Below are positions 8,970 to 18,008 of a DNA stretch of 26,056 nt, piece by piece. The notes under the pieces are model-generated. The model was not told the DNA's origin. It ran no database searches and worked only from the letters and a program-made list of their open reading frames with translations. Each line of letters opens with the position of its first letter. The stretch's first letter is position 1. The position numbers and the translations under genes were made by a program. The stretch comes from Candidatus Hydrogenedentota bacterium (lineage in GTDB: Bacteria > Hydrogenedentota > Hydrogenedentia > Hydrogenedentiales > GCA-2746185), in assembly GCA_012965445.1 (NCBI GenBank), contig DTSJ01000302.1, positions 1 to 26,056 on the forward strand. The letters are read 5' to 3'.

Positions 8970-9053
8970 TTAGTCTCTATAGTGAGCCGCATACAGGTCC
9001 GCGCAGTTCTGAACCGAAATGGATGTATCGTACATTTCATTGAGCTTGTTCAA
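8970..9053 (-). other. 27-codon mini-ORF overlapping the methyltransferase-like gene; possibly a glycosyltransferase C-terminal remnant
   Basis: Starting at TTG 9053, which overlaps the TGA of the preceding gene (TTGA), a short frame reads to TAA 8972-8970. It contains the stretch MYDTSISVQNCADLYAAHYRD. AAAGGAG lies about 8 nt before the TTG. The downstream GTG start of the oxidoreductase is in the same frame six bases after the TAA. The peptide looks like the closing helix of a family 4 glycosyltransferase, so the piece may be what remains after deletion of a glycosyltransferase gene that once sat between its neighbours. Alternatively it is a leader that couples translation. No start other than TTG, or the internal ATG, is possible because a TGA lies two codons upstream in this frame. 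Confidence 0.4.
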
Positions 9054-10066
9054 GCGTCAACTCCTTTGGGTCGAAAGGCGGCGACACGCACATGCGAACT
9101 CAGGCGATGTTTCTGCAGGAATACCTGGAAATCGCTGTGGGCGAGTTCATCGCGCTGGTGAATGAGATAGTTTATGAAATTGGGCAGCTGGATCGCCGGG
9201 TCGGCCTTCGCTGCCTGCGCCGTAAGCTCAAGGTCGAGTTGACCGGGAGTGCTGAGCTCGACGATGTTCAAGCCCGCGCGGTGTACGAGTTGATCGATTC
9301 CTTCGAGCGACAAGAGATTCAAATGTTCCGGCACAAAAATATAGGGTGTCTTATCCCACAGCATTTGAAGATCGAATCCGCTCATCGTGCGCGTGGTGAA
9401 GAAGAATAGTCCGTTGATCGCGAGCATGTCGCCAGCAGACTTGATGAGATCGAAGGGGGAGAACTGGTTTTCGAGCTGCTGGAGCGCGGTTATGGCCCCT
9501 GCATCGAGCAGCGATTCGTCGATGGTTTCGACATTCAACGCGTCGAGTTCGCCTTCGAGACCGGGCAGCGGATGGAGTGCGTACGAGTTGTCGAAGAGAC
9601 CGAGACGCTGGATTTCGTCGAAGAGAACGGTCGAATTTGTGCCGATATCGATGAAGGTGCGCGCATCGACATTTCCTTGTTCGTCCACGATGCGTCCGAG
9701 CCAGTTTGCCAGTGATCGGAGAAGATGGGTACGCCGCGCTTCGGCAGTTTCGCGCTGGAAATGCTCGACGCGGTATTTCGTCGCTTGTGATTCCCGGTAA
9801 TAGAGGGTCAAGGCTTCGTGCGTAGGGCGGGGCGAGACGTAGACGCTATCGCAGTCGGCGCACTGGCGATAGGTGAAGCCCTCTTTCTCAAAGGCATCTG
9901 AGCGTTCTTCCGAATCGCAGGCAGGACAAGGGACTTCTACGAACAGGGAGGCATCGCTGAAAAAGGATTTCGCATCTTCGATGGACTGTCGGCGGAACTC
10001 GCTGAGCAGAGGCTGCGGACGAATCTCCGAATCGAGCAGTCCGCTATCCATCACAACGCGCTTCAT
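9050..10066 (-). CDS. Zinc-ribbon SAM-methyltransferase-like protein with eroded SAM-binding motifs
   Basis: A 338-residue protein. The N-terminal part has a four-cysteine zinc ribbon (Cys47, Cys50, Cys69, Cys72 in CPAC...CADC), followed by a class I methyltransferase-like fold at ~105-330. The later segment (FFFTTRTMSGFDLQMLWDKT, then PEHLNLLSLEGIDQL) matches a common family in sugar and polysaccharide clusters. Motif I is D-I-G-T-N-S (140-145), where D-x-G-x-G-x-G is usual. The acidic residue after strand 2 is replaced (A-L-H-P), and the usual E-H-L-F-x-P is E-N-Q-F-S-P. SAM binding is therefore doubtful. It lies 79 bp after the UDP-glucuronate decarboxylase gene and its TGA overlaps the mini-ORF start. 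A substrate-binding or scaffolding role is possible. Confidence 0.75.
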   Translation of the reverse strand: MKRVVMDSGLLDSEIRPQPLLSEFRRQSIEDAKSFFSDASLFVEVPCPACDSEERSDAFEKEGFTYRQCADCDSVYVSPRPTHEALTLYYRESQATKYRVEHFQRETAEARRTHLLRSLANWLGRIVDEQGNVDARTFIDIGTNSTVLFDEIQRLGLFDNSYALHPLPGLEGELDALNVETIDESLLDAGAITALQQLENQFSPFDLIKSAGDMLAINGLFFFTTRTMSGFDLQMLWDKTPYIFVPEHLNLLSLEGIDQLVHRAGLNIVELSTPGQLDLELTAQAAKADPAIQLPNFINYLIHQRDELAHSDFQVFLQKHRLSSHVRVAAFRPKGVDA

Positions 10067-10145
10067 TTTTTCACTACCTCACGTGCCCCAAAGTCATTTG
10101 CTCAGATTAGCATACTGCGGGCGATGAGTTCCACACGTGCGCGGA

Positions 10146-11078
10146 TTAGATGACACCTTTGAAGTAAGCGATGGCGTGTTTCAGGCCTTCTTCGAGCGGT
10201 ATTCCGGGTTCCCAGCCGAGTTTTTCTTTTGCGAGAGAGATGTCCGGTTTGCGGCGGGTCGGATCGTCAGAAGGGAGAGGCTCGTTTACGATTTTCGAAT
10301 CGCTGCCGACTTCTGCGATGACTTTTTCCGCGAGTTCCTTGATGGTAAATTCGCCGGGGTTTCCGAGATTGACCGGCCCGGTGAAATCGTCGGTGTCCAT
10401 CATGCGGATGATGCCGTCTACGAGATCGCTGACGTAGCAGAAGGAGCGAGTCTGGGAGCCGTCGCCATAAAGGGTGATGTCTTCGCCTTTGAGCGCCTGC
10501 ACGATGAAGTTGCTGACTACGCGGCCGTCATAGGGATCCATTTTCGGACCGTAGGTATTGAAAATTCGGATGACCCGGATGTCGACTTTGTTCTGGCGAT
10601 GGTAATCGAAGAAGAGAGTTTCGGACGCGCGTTTGCCTTCGTCGTAACAGCTGCGGATGCCGATGGGGTTCACGTATCCCCAGTAGTCTTCGTTCTGCGG
10701 GTGTACCTGCGGGTCGCCGTAGACCTCGGACGTTGATGCCTGGAGGATTCGCGCGTTGACGCGTTTAGCTAGACCGAGCATGTTAAGGGAACCCAGGACG
10801 GAGGTCTTCATCGTCTTGATCGGGTTATATTGATAGTGTGGGGGAGACGCCGGGCAGGCCATGTTGTAGATACGGTCGCATTCGAGGCGAATTGGGTCGA
10901 TAATGTCGTGACGGATCAGTTCGAAGTTCGGGTTGTCCAGCAGGTGTTTGATATTTTTTTTGCTGCCCGTGAAATAATTGTCGAGACAGATGACTTCTTC
11001 GCCGCGTTCGAGTAGCGTTTCGCATAAATTGGAGCCGATGAATCCGGCACCGCCGGTGACGAGGTTTACGTGTGACAC
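10146..11078 (-). CDS. UDP-glucuronate decarboxylase (UDP-xylose synthase)
   Basis: A 310-residue extended SDR enzyme that converts UDP-glucuronate to UDP-xylose through a keto intermediate using bound NAD+. The NAD motif G-G-A-G-F-I-G is at 9-15. The family segment [16 protein letters not shown] (~74-89), STSEVYGDP (~116-123) with Glu118 and Tyr120, and the catalytic Y-x-x-x-K (Tyr145, Lys149 in YDEGKR) are all intact. The C-terminal [10 protein letters not shown] is the usual nucleotide-sugar contact. The start is GTG at 11078, supported by AAGGAAAG about 8 nt upstream. It is the first gene of a - strand group with the methyltransferase-like protein and the Gfo/Idh/MocA oxidoreductase, consistent with making a pentose-containing or modified surface glycan in the cytoplasm. 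The stop is TAA. Confidence 0.95.
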   Translation of the reverse strand: MSHVNLVTGGAGFIGSNLCETLLERGEEVICLDNYFTGSKKNIKHLLDNPNFELIRHDIIDPIRLECDRIYNMACPASPPHYQYNPIKTMKTSVLGSLNMLGLAKRVNARILQASTSEVYGDPQVHPQNEDYWGYVNPIGIRSCYDEGKRASETLFFDYHRQNKVDIRVIRIFNTYGPKMDPYDGRVVSNFIVQALKGEDITLYGDGSQTRSFCYVSDLVDGIIRMMDTDDFTGPVNLGNPGEFTIKELAEKVIAEVGSDSKIVNEPLPSDDPTRRKPDISLAKEKLGWEPGIPLEEGLKHAIAYFKGVI

Positions 11079-11269
11079 AGTGTGACTTTCCTTCGAGTTG
11101 TTTAACGGGGGCGCGCTACTTTATAGTTCTGAGTGATGTGAGATTGAATTCAGCGTCGAAACGATGATCTTCCCGCATTATGTCAAAAATACGAATGTTT
11201 TAGCAATGTTTCGGCGTTCGATGGCGTTCGCGCGACGATAAATGTCAGCAATAAAACGAGGATGATCCA

Positions 11270-11992
11270 ATGAATATTCGCATGATTACGGTTCTGGTTG
11301 TCGGTCTTTCTGCTGTCTGGACACAGGCCGCCGAGATTCCAAAGTATACTTCCTTGTTCAACGGAAAGGACTTGACGGGATGGGTAGATGTGAATACGAG
11401 CCCCGAGACCTGGGTGGTCGAGGACGGCCTGCTCGTATGCAAAGGGAACCCGATTGGCGTGATGCGCAGCGAGAAGCAGTATGAGAATTTTGTGCTGCAT
11501 ATCGAGTGGCGGCACATGGAAGCGGGCGGTAATTCTGGCGTGTTCGTGTGGAGCGAAGGCAGCGTGCCGGAGGGTCGGCGACTTCCTGCGGGGATCGAGG
11601 TGCAGATGCTGGAGCTCGATTGGCCGAATCAGCATCGCGACAGGAACGGCAACCCTGCACCGATTGCGTATGTACACGGCGAAGTCTGGGGAGCGAACGG
11701 CCCCGTCACCATTCCCGACAATCCGCGCGGGGAACGGAGCAAGTCAATCGAGAACCGCTGCTTAGGACAAGGCGAATGGAATTACTACGATGTCGTATGC
11801 GTGGACGGGACGATTAAGCTGTCTGTAAACGGGAAGTTCGTGAATGGGATCAGCAAGTCGACGGTCAAGAAGGGGTATCTGTGTCTTGAGTCAGAAGGCG
11901 CGGAGATTCATTTTCGAAACATTCAGATTATGGAACTGCCTCCGGGGGTGACGAGCGACGAACAGACTGTGCCGGTGGTAGTCGAGAAGTAA
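11270..11992 (+). CDS. Secreted DUF1080 (3-keto-disaccharide hydrolase-like) protein
   Basis: A 240-residue protein with a signal peptide (hydrophobic ~5-17, cleavage near T-Q-A-A at 18-21). One DUF1080 concanavalin-like jelly-roll domain fills ~28-225: FNGKDLTGW (~30-38) at the start, [11 protein letters not shown] in the middle, [20 protein letters not shown] and a final [11 protein letters not shown] strand. The family includes enzymes acting on 3-keto sugars, but many members have unknown substrates. The start has GAGGA 7 nt upstream. It is the only + strand gene in the central window, divergent from the UDP-glucuronate decarboxylase across 191 bp, where no clear promoter was found. It converges on the 12003-13046 gene with only a 10-bp gap. 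It probably acts in the periplasm or outside the cell on carbohydrate. Confidence 0.9.
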   Translation: MNIRMITVLVVGLSAVWTQAAEIPKYTSLFNGKDLTGWVDVNTSPETWVVEDGLLVCKGNPIGVMRSEKQYENFVLHIEWRHMEAGGNSGVFVWSEGSVPEGRRLPAGIEVQMLELDWPNQHRDRNGNPAPIAYVHGEVWGANGPVTIPDNPRGERSKSIENRCLGQGEWNYYDVVCVDGTIKLSVNGKFVNGISKSTVKKGYLCLESEGAEIHFRNIQIMELPPGVTSDEQTVPVVVEK

Positions 11993-12002
11993 ACAGGTAC
12001 AT

Positions 12003-13046
12003 TTATTCCGCTGTGCTTGTCGAGATGACACCCATCAGCGAAAGATCCAACGGTCCCTCGCTTACAACTTTGCCGCCCACATATTGAAAGGGATTTCCTG
12101 TGCTTGGATCAATTGGAGCCAGGCCATCCTGCGTCAATTCCTTCAGCGACTCGGGCGAATCCCCGTGAGCCAATTCATAGATCCGTACCTTCGCCTGGAG
12201 AAGGGTGCCTGTCACAACGGCCAAATTAAAATTGTAAGCTTCTTGCATTCCGTCCAATCGTGTTTGACTGACGCCCTCCTTCACGACGATTCCGGCAATT
12301 GGATCAACGTTAATCCTTACACCAAAGGGAATTACCAGGATGGCAGGCGGCCTCGTCTTCTCGGCAAAGGCCTTTTCATCGGCAATGATTCTGTCTAAGG
12401 GTGCGGTCTGCGCCTCAATCTTTTCAAGAACATCCACTACTGCTCGCAGCTGATTCTCATCCAACGAATCGAGTGACTTGTGAATACCGTGGAACACTGG
12501 CCACTGCTCTTCGGGAGCGAGTCCAGGATATTGCGTACGGACGTGTTGCGTCACCGCCTGGCCGATTGACAGGATGTCGAAATAGACATCGAGCATCCCC
12601 TGAAGGTCCCCGTCGTTTCCGCGAAATTGAGCCTCCAGGTCAAGTAGCCTCAATAAAATATTCATCTCAGGCCGCCATCTTCTACCGAGGTCAGGAAAGT
12701 CTGGTGGCGCTATTATGTACTTTCGATCCAAACTGTCGCGCGCGATTCCGATTACCTCGCGCTGCGTGTCAACATAGGTTCTTGCCGTGGAGCGTTCTTT
12801 GCCCGCTATTCGGAACATTCGCAACGATTGTTTGAGCGAATCGTCCGGCTCGATCATTTCGTCCATGGCATCCTGGAGCAAATGAAAGCCGTTTTCCTCG
12901 GCATCGAAGAGCGCTTGATGTTCTTCATGAGCAATGGGTTTATAACCGGAATTAGACTCGTTTCCCATAAACAAAAGTATCTGCAAGGCCATGAAGATTG
13001 TGACGCATACTACCAGCAAAGAGATCCATCGTTTTCGATGTTTCAT
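12003..13046 (-). CDS. Membrane-anchored protein of unknown function
   Basis: I do not recognise a named family. The 347-residue protein has a short positive start (MKHRKRW) and one hydrophobic segment (~8-27), so it is probably anchored in the inner membrane with the rest outside the cytoplasm. The middle is helical and charged (~40-290). The C-terminus has the pattern ELAHGDSPESLKELTQDGLAPIDPSTGNPFQY, common in planctomycete-like secreted proteins and reminiscent of the closing segment of type II pseudopilin-like proteins, although the N-terminus is not a pilin. It starts 27 bp after the ankyrin-like lipoprotein gene, so they are likely co-transcribed. It is the last gene of the long - strand series; only a weak ribosome-binding site (GAAG) precedes the ATG. 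Confidence 0.75.
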   Translation of the reverse strand: MKHRKRWISLLVVCVTIFMALQILLFMGNESNSGYKPIAHEEHQALFDAEENGFHLLQDAMDEMIEPDDSLKQSLRMFRIAGKERSTARTYVDTQREVIGIARDSLDRKYIIAPPDFPDLGRRWRPEMNILLRLLDLEAQFRGNDGDLQGMLDVYFDILSIGQAVTQHVRTQYPGLAPEEQWPVFHGIHKSLDSLDENQLRAVVDVLEKIEAQTAPLDRIIADEKAFAEKTRPPAILVIPFGVRINVDPIAGIVVKEGVSQTRLDGMQEAYNFNLAVVTGTLLQAKVRIYELAHGDSPESLKELTQDGLAPIDPSTGNPFQYVGGKVVSEGPLDLSLMGVISTSTAE

Positions 13047-13073
13047 GTCTTCGGTTTCCTAACTGGTGTGATT

Positions 13074-13652
13074 CTAATCGATTCCGCGAAAAGTCGCAAT
13101 TTCTGCAGCGCGGGAGAGGGATGCTCGGCTTATGAGCGTGATGCAGGATTCGCAGTGGATGTCCATGGCGCGCTGGACGGCGGAGAGGTGACCGTTTCGA
13201 TTTTCGAGGGGGTCGGCGCCCGATTTTATGAGGAGGTGTATGATGGTGAACGGGTTGGAGGTTGCGGCTGATTCGTAAGGGATGTCTTTGGCGAGTTCGA
13301 CGGCGAATGGGAGGGGCGGTTGTTCGAGGCTGGGACTTCCATCGGGATTCGCGCCGTGGTCGAGCAGCCATTTGACGGACGAGGGTGACTGCGCGATAAC
13401 GGCGTGATGGAGGAGCGTGAAACCGTCGGTATCCAGCGTATCGACTGCATTGCCTTCTTCGTAGAGCGCGTCGAGTGCTTCGATATCACTTTCCTCTACT
13501 GCGAGACGCATCGGATCTGCTTGGGGATTGGCAGGTTCCACGGAATCGGGGTTCTCTGGTAGAACGACATTAGTGGTAAGTTCGGTGCCTGGACTGCATC
13601 CAGGGAGCGTAAGTAGCAGCAGCGTCGCGCATTGCCTGTGGTAGATATTCAT
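13074..13652 (-). CDS. Ankyrin-repeat-like lipoprotein
   Basis: A 192-residue protein with a lipoprotein signal: a hydrophobic run and L-P-G-C placing the lipidated Cys at 19. After a low-complexity linker, residues ~46-180 hold about three ankyrin-type repeats, the clearest being TDGFTLLHHAVIAQSPSSVK with WLLDHGANPDG, then a repeat with IHLLIKSGADPLENRNGHLS. Ankyrin repeats bind partner proteins; here they would do so at the outer or inner membrane surface. The start has no clear ribosome-binding site, and a TAG five codons upstream in frame limits alternatives. It lies 72 bp after the PfkB kinase gene and 27 bp before the 347-residue membrane protein. Confidence 0.75.
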   Translation of the reverse strand: MNIYHRQCATLLLLTLPGCSPGTELTTNVVLPENPDSVEPANPQADPMRLAVEESDIEALDALYEEGNAVDTLDTDGFTLLHHAVIAQSPSSVKWLLDHGANPDGSPSLEQPPLPFAVELAKDIPYESAATSNPFTIIHLLIKSGADPLENRNGHLSAVQRAMDIHCESCITLISRASLSRAAEIATFRGID

Positions 13653-13724
13653 CCGGTCAGCGTACTATGCGTGGACGGATCGATGCAACGTCGTCGATGA
13701 TGAAAGGTCTTTCGACGCATAGGG

Positions 13725-14621
13725 TCAGAACTTCGAGAGGTCGCTGAATTCCTGATAGCGCTGTGCGATTTCGTCGGGGCCAATGTTTATAAGGCCGTCC
13801 GGGCCGAATTTCGAGCAGAGGTAGGAGGCGACTGTGGAGCCGTGGATGACGGCCCTCTTGAGCGTGTCGAAACTGGTGTCTTCCTGCTGGGCGATGTAGC
13901 CCATGAATCCACCCGCAAATGAATCGCCTGCGCCAGTGGGGTCGACGACTTCTTCCATGGGGAAGGCCGGGGCTGAAAAAATATCGTCGTCATGGAAGAG
14001 CAGACAGCCGTGTTCGCCCTTTTTGGACGCGACGATACGCGGGCCCATGGCCTGAATTTTTCGCGATGCGCGGACGATATTGTGGTCGCCCGTGAGTTGA
14101 ATAACTTCTTCGTCGTTAATGATCAGGCAGTCGATTTTTCCTAGGATAGCTTTGAGTTCATCGTTGGCGATATCGATCCACAGGTTCATGGTGTCGAGCG
14201 CGACGAATTTCTGGTCGGCCTGTTCGAGGACACTCATCTGGATCGCCGGGTGTATGTTGCCGAGGAAGAGATACGGGGCTTCTTTCGCTATTTGGGGCAG
14301 CTTGGGCTCCCAGGTCTCGAAGACATTGAGGTGCGTTTCGAGCGTATCGCGGACGTTGAGATCCTCGTGGTAGTGGCCTTTCCAGCGAAACGTTTTGCCG
14401 TCGGCAGTTTCGAGTCCCTCAAGGTTGATGTCTTTGGATTTGAGCAGATCGATGTGTTCCTGCGGGAAGTCGGTGCCTATGACTCCGACGAGATTGACGT
14501 CAGTATAATTTGAGGCTGCGAGTGAGAAGAAGGTCGCTGCGCCGCCGAGGCCTTCGATGTTTTCGCCGGAGGGCGTGTCTACGGTGTCGAGCGCAACAGA
14601 GCCTACTACAGTAACGGACAT
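13725..14621 (-). CDS. PfkB-family carbohydrate kinase
   Basis: A 298-residue ribokinase-fold enzyme that phosphorylates a sugar, nucleoside or similar alcohol with ATP. Evidence: the N-terminal substrate region with G-G-A-A-T-F-F (~26-32), the ATP/anion-hole motif DPTGAGDSFAGGF (~227-239) with catalytic base Asp233, and IINDEEV (~167-173), common to the family. The length is slightly short but normal. Substrate cannot be read from sequence. AGGA lies 7 nt before the ATG. It starts 45 bp after the sigma-54 activator stops, so it may be part of that transcript. The stop is TGA, one of several showing TGA acts as stop here. Confidence 0.9.
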   Translation of the reverse strand: MSVTVVGSVALDTVDTPSGENIEGLGGAATFFSLAASNYTDVNLVGVIGTDFPQEHIDLLKSKDINLEGLETADGKTFRWKGHYHEDLNVRDTLETHLNVFETWEPKLPQIAKEAPYLFLGNIHPAIQMSVLEQADQKFVALDTMNLWIDIANDELKAILGKIDCLIINDEEVIQLTGDHNIVRASRKIQAMGPRIVASKKGEHGCLLFHDDDIFSAPAFPMEEVVDPTGAGDSFAGGFMGYIAQQEDTSFDTLKRAVIHGSTVASYLCSKFGPDGLINIGPDEIAQRYQEFSDLSKF

Positions 14622-14666
14622 GGAGTTTTCCTTTGGTTGGAGATTTCGGGCTGTGGAACCGTGCGA

Positions 14667-16046
14667 CTATGCGTGTTTTTCAGCTTCGATGCCCAGTTGG
14701 TCGATCTTGTATTTCAGGATGCGCCGGGTGGTGCCTAAGACCTCGGCGGCCCTGGATTGTACATAATCGGCCTGCTCCAATGCACGTGTGATGAGGTGAA
14801 TTTCGATTTGGCGCGTGGCTTCGTAGAGCGGAAGGCCCTCGTAATCGGACAGCGAGTGACTCGTACCCGCTTCTGGTGCCGTGGATTCTGGAAAGAGCGG
14901 TTCCAGGTGTTCTTCCTGAATCGTGTGTTCCTGACCGTGGTAAACGAGCAGGCGTTCGATCGTATTCTCAAGTTCGCGGATGTTGCCGGGCCAGTTGTAG
15001 GTGGACAGGATGTTCATGGCCTTGGGCGAAATGTTTTGCGTACGAGCGTTTACGCGAGGAGCGTGTTTCGCCATGAAATGCGCGACCAGCAGGGGGACAT
15101 CCTCGCGACGTTTTCTCAGCGGCGGCATCTCGATATTGAGTACGTTTATCCGGTAGTAGAGGTCTTCTCGAAATGCCCCTTCCTGAATCGCCTCTGGGAG
15201 ATTGCGATTGGTCGCGCACACGACGCGGATATCGACTTTGACTTCTTTGACTGAGCCCACGGGATAGAAGCATGAGTCCTGAAGAACGCGCAGGAGTTTG
15301 GCCTGGGCTTCTACCGGCATTTCACCGATTTCATCTAGAAACAGCGTACCTTTGTCCGCCACCTTCATCTTGCCGATGCGCGCTTTGTCCGCACCGGTAA
15401 ATGCTCCTTTCTCGTAGCCGAACAGTTCTGATTCGACGAGCTGGGCGGGAATCGCGCAGCAGGAAAGGGGGACGAATGCGTGATCCTTGCGGCTGCCGGA
15501 ATTATGGATAGATCGCGCGAGCAGATCTTTTCCCGTGCCGGATTCGCCCGTAATGAGAACAGCGGAATCAACATTCATGGCTTGCTGAGCTTTACTGATC
15601 GCTTCCTTGAAGGCGGTCGACTGCCCGATAATGGATTCGAAGCCCTTGAATTCCGCCTCACGCAGGGTTTTGAGTTCTTGTTTGTCCCGTTCCTCATGAA
15701 GTGTGCGTTCGATGTTCTGGAGCAGGTCGTGTACATCGAAGGGTTTCTGGATGTAATCGTGCGCGCCAAATTTCATGGCTTGAACTGCGGTGGTGATGGA
15801 ATTGGTCGCTGTTACCACGATTACTGGCGTGGTGTTGCCTTGATCCTGCAAAATCTGGAGGACTTCTTCGCCGGATTTTCCGGGCATCGTCAGATCCAGC
15901 AGGATTAGATCGACGTGGTGCTTGTCGAGGTATTCCAATCCCTTGTCCCCGTCTTCGGCGAGGGCCAGATCATACTCGCCTTCGAGAATGACGCGATAGG
16001 ATTGGCGAATGGATTCTTCGTCATCAATGGCCAGTATGGTACTCAT
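14667..16046 (-). CDS. NtrC-family sigma-54-dependent response regulator
   Basis: The 459 residues have the standard three-part layout. Receiver 1-120: acidic pair Asp8-Asp9, phospho-acceptor Asp51, Lys101 in K-P-F. AAA+ sigma-54 activation domain ~138-375: Walker A GESGTGKD (167-174), GAFTGA loop (214-219), Walker B TLFLDEIG (234-241), WPGNIREL (352-359). C-terminal Fis-type helix-turn-helix ~410-455 ([20 protein letters not shown]). All catalytic features are intact, so it should activate RpoN promoters when phosphorylated. It begins 9 bp after the stop of the upstream hybrid kinase with AAGGAA in the gap, so the two are almost certainly translated together and act as a pair. Target promoters were not identified in this window. 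Confidence 0.95.
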   Translation of the reverse strand: MSTILAIDDEESIRQSYRVILEGEYDLALAEDGDKGLEYLDKHHVDLILLDLTMPGKSGEEVLQILQDQGNTTPVIVVTATNSITTAVQAMKFGAHDYIQKPFDVHDLLQNIERTLHEERDKQELKTLREAEFKGFESIIGQSTAFKEAISKAQQAMNVDSAVLITGESGTGKDLLARSIHNSGSRKDHAFVPLSCCAIPAQLVESELFGYEKGAFTGADKARIGKMKVADKGTLFLDEIGEMPVEAQAKLLRVLQDSCFYPVGSVKEVKVDIRVVCATNRNLPEAIQEGAFREDLYYRINVLNIEMPPLRKRREDVPLLVAHFMAKHAPRVNARTQNISPKAMNILSTYNWPGNIRELENTIERLLVYHGQEHTIQEEHLEPLFPESTAPEAGTSHSLSDYEGLPLYEATRQIEIHLITRALEQADYVQSRAAEVLGTTRRILKYKIDQLGIEAEKHA

Positions 16047-16055
16047 TCGGTTTCC

Positions 16056-17960
16056 TTATTGCGTGTCGGCGGTGCTGGGAAGGCGAAACACGAACCTGCC
16101 GCCTTCGGTGGTTTTCTGATCGAGTTCGATACGCCCGTCGTGTTCCCGAATAATGCGATCCGCCATCGTAAGTCCAAGCCCCATTCCGTTTTCTTTGGTG
16201 GAGAAGAACGGCATAAAAATCAGCGGAGCATCTTTGTCGTCGATACCGGGGCCGGTGTCTTCGATCGACAACGAACAAGAGATATCCTCTCTGCGGGTGG
16301 CGATCTTCAGAGTGCCGCCATCCGGCATCGCCTCGACCGAGTTCTGCAGCACGTTTCCAAGTGCGCGATCAAACAGTTGAGGATCGAGGGCGACTTCGGT
16401 GTTTTCGGTCGAGAAGTCAGTTTCGATGCTGATGTCGTTCCGGGCAAAAGTGTCTTTGTAGTTATTCAATAAGTGTTCGATCGTGACGTTTATATCTTTT
16501 GTATGTTTGTTCAGTCTCGGATGTCGCGCAAATTCATAGATAGACTCGACTACCTTGTTGATGCGGTTGACTGATTCCTGGACGATTCCGGAGAACTCAA
16601 CCCGAAACTCTTCGGAATCGTATTTGGTCGGGAGCAGCTGGGCGTATGTGTTTATGGGAACCATGGGATTCTTAATCTCCTGTGCGACGCGGGTGGCGAG
16701 GTATTCCCAGAGCGGGCTGTAGGAGATGTCACTGTCAGCGGGTTCTTCGTCTGTCGGTATCCTGGAGAATATTACTACGACACCCTCATCGCCCATCGGC
16801 GTCGCGGTCAGGCCGAGGTTGGCCTTGATGGATACGTCTCGAATCTGGTGGCGAACACGGGGTTTTCCTTCTTTCATGCTGCGCAGCACGACATCGGCGA
16901 AGGCGGATCCGAGTTTGATGATACTGTTTCCGATGACATCGCTTGCGTGCAATTGTAGAATGCGCTCGGCGCTTTCGTTCATCATCGTGATGACCCGATT
17001 CGGATCGACCATAACTACGCCGGCAGTGAGGGTGGAAAGAACAGTGTTCAGGCGCTGCTGCTGGAAAGAGACCTCCTGATGCTGCTTGGATTGTTCGAGA
17101 CACGTGGAGGTACAACTCACCATCGTAGTGAGGAGACTGCGTTCGGAATCCGTGTAGTCGATACCGGACGCTTTTTCACCCAGGATCACTGCGCCGCAGG
17201 TATGTCCGCGATCCATCAGAGGAATTGCGATGATGCCGCCGATCGCTGCGAGTTCTTTGCGAGAATTTTCTTCGAGTGCCGCTTGATTTCTATCGACGAG
17301 ACTGGATCGGGCTTCCAGTTGGCGCATGAGTCCTTGAGAAAACGAGAGAGATATCGATTCGGTGATGCTTTCGGGGATTCCGTGGCTCAGGATAAATTGA
17401 ACACCTTCTGGTGACTGCATGAGAATTCCAACGCGGGCAGGCGCGAATATGTCGATCACCGCATCGATTAGACTCTGCATAAGTCTGTCGGGGTCGTCGA
17501 GATACGTGGTGTTGCGGCTCATCCAGCGCAATGCCTGCTCGTGCCGGGCGGTAGAGATGCCCTCGGAAGCGCCGCGTCGGATTGCTGTCGGTGCATGAAC
17601 ATGGGCATTGGTTTCGTCGGCGCAGGTTACCACATGGCGGACCAGCTCCTCGCAGTCAAACGGTTTGGGGATACAAGCACTGGCACCTGCGAGCGTGAAT
17701 GAGGCGGATATGTCGTCGCCACTTTTTGAAGTGAGTACGAGAATCGGTGTTCCGGGTGCGACGGAGGTGAGCGCGTTCAGCGCGGCGATCCCGAATGCAG
17801 CACTGTCATCGAGGATCACGATGTCGGCAGTCATGGACACCAGTCGGCGCATTCCGTCTTCGAGGGTATGCTCAAACAGAACGAGATCGTTTTTTGGCAG
17901 TACCGCTTTGATCGATTCGCAGATGGAGCGGTCATCAGAAAGTGTAAGTACAATGTTCAT
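16056..17960 (-). CDS. Hybrid REC-GAF-PAS sensor kinase-like protein lacking the phospho-acceptor histidine
   Basis: A soluble 634-residue protein. An N-terminal receiver at ~1-115 keeps the acidic pair (Asp9, Asp10), a phospho-acceptor (Asp51/52), Thr77 and Lys99. A GAF domain spans ~150-290 and a PAS domain ~300-400. The dimerisation region at ~420-480 reads A-Q-E-I-K-N-P, with Gln427 where kinases have the phosphorylated His; the codon is CAG. The ATPase domain is complete: N box (~536-544), DTGPG (568-572), GMGLGL (592-597). It may thus bind ATP and act as a phosphatase, scaffold or partner for the neighbouring kinase rather than autophosphorylate. It lies 48 bp after the membrane kinase gene and 9 bp before the NtrC-type regulator. 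No ribosome-binding site is obvious at the ATG. The stop is TAA. Confidence 0.9.
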   Translation of the reverse strand: MNIVLTLSDDRSICESIKAVLPKNDLVLFEHTLEDGMRRLVSMTADIVILDDSAAFGIAALNALTSVAPGTPILVLTSKSGDDISASFTLAGASACIPKPFDCEELVRHVVTCADETNAHVHAPTAIRRGASEGISTARHEQALRWMSRNTTYLDDPDRLMQSLIDAVIDIFAPARVGILMQSPEGVQFILSHGIPESITESISLSFSQGLMRQLEARSSLVDRNQAALEENSRKELAAIGGIIAIPLMDRGHTCGAVILGEKASGIDYTDSERSLLTTMVSCTSTCLEQSKQHQEVSFQQQRLNTVLSTLTAGVVMVDPNRVITMMNESAERILQLHASDVIGNSIIKLGSAFADVVLRSMKEGKPRVRHQIRDVSIKANLGLTATPMGDEGVVVIFSRIPTDEEPADSDISYSPLWEYLATRVAQEIKNPMVPINTYAQLLPTKYDSEEFRVEFSGIVQESVNRINKVVESIYEFARHPRLNKHTKDINVTIEHLLNNYKDTFARNDISIETDFSTENTEVALDPQLFDRALGNVLQNSVEAMPDGGTLKIATRREDISCSLSIEDTGPGIDDKDAPLIFMPFFSTKENGMGLGLTMADRIIREHDGRIELDQKTTEGGRFVFRLPSTADTQ

Positions 17961-18008
17961 TTTGTGAATCCAGAACCCGGTTTAATATTTAACAATGCTG
18001 CCTTCCCT

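Noticed and set aside
11079..11269. Sigma-54 promoter (TTGCT element) in the divergent gap before the UDP-glucuronate decarboxylase gene
   Set aside because: The -12-like TTGCT has no matching GG-containing -24 element at the right distance.
13682..13720. GAAAG-GT-CTTTC hairpin between the PfkB and lipoprotein genes as a terminator
   Set aside because: The stem is short and no T-tract follows on the - strand.
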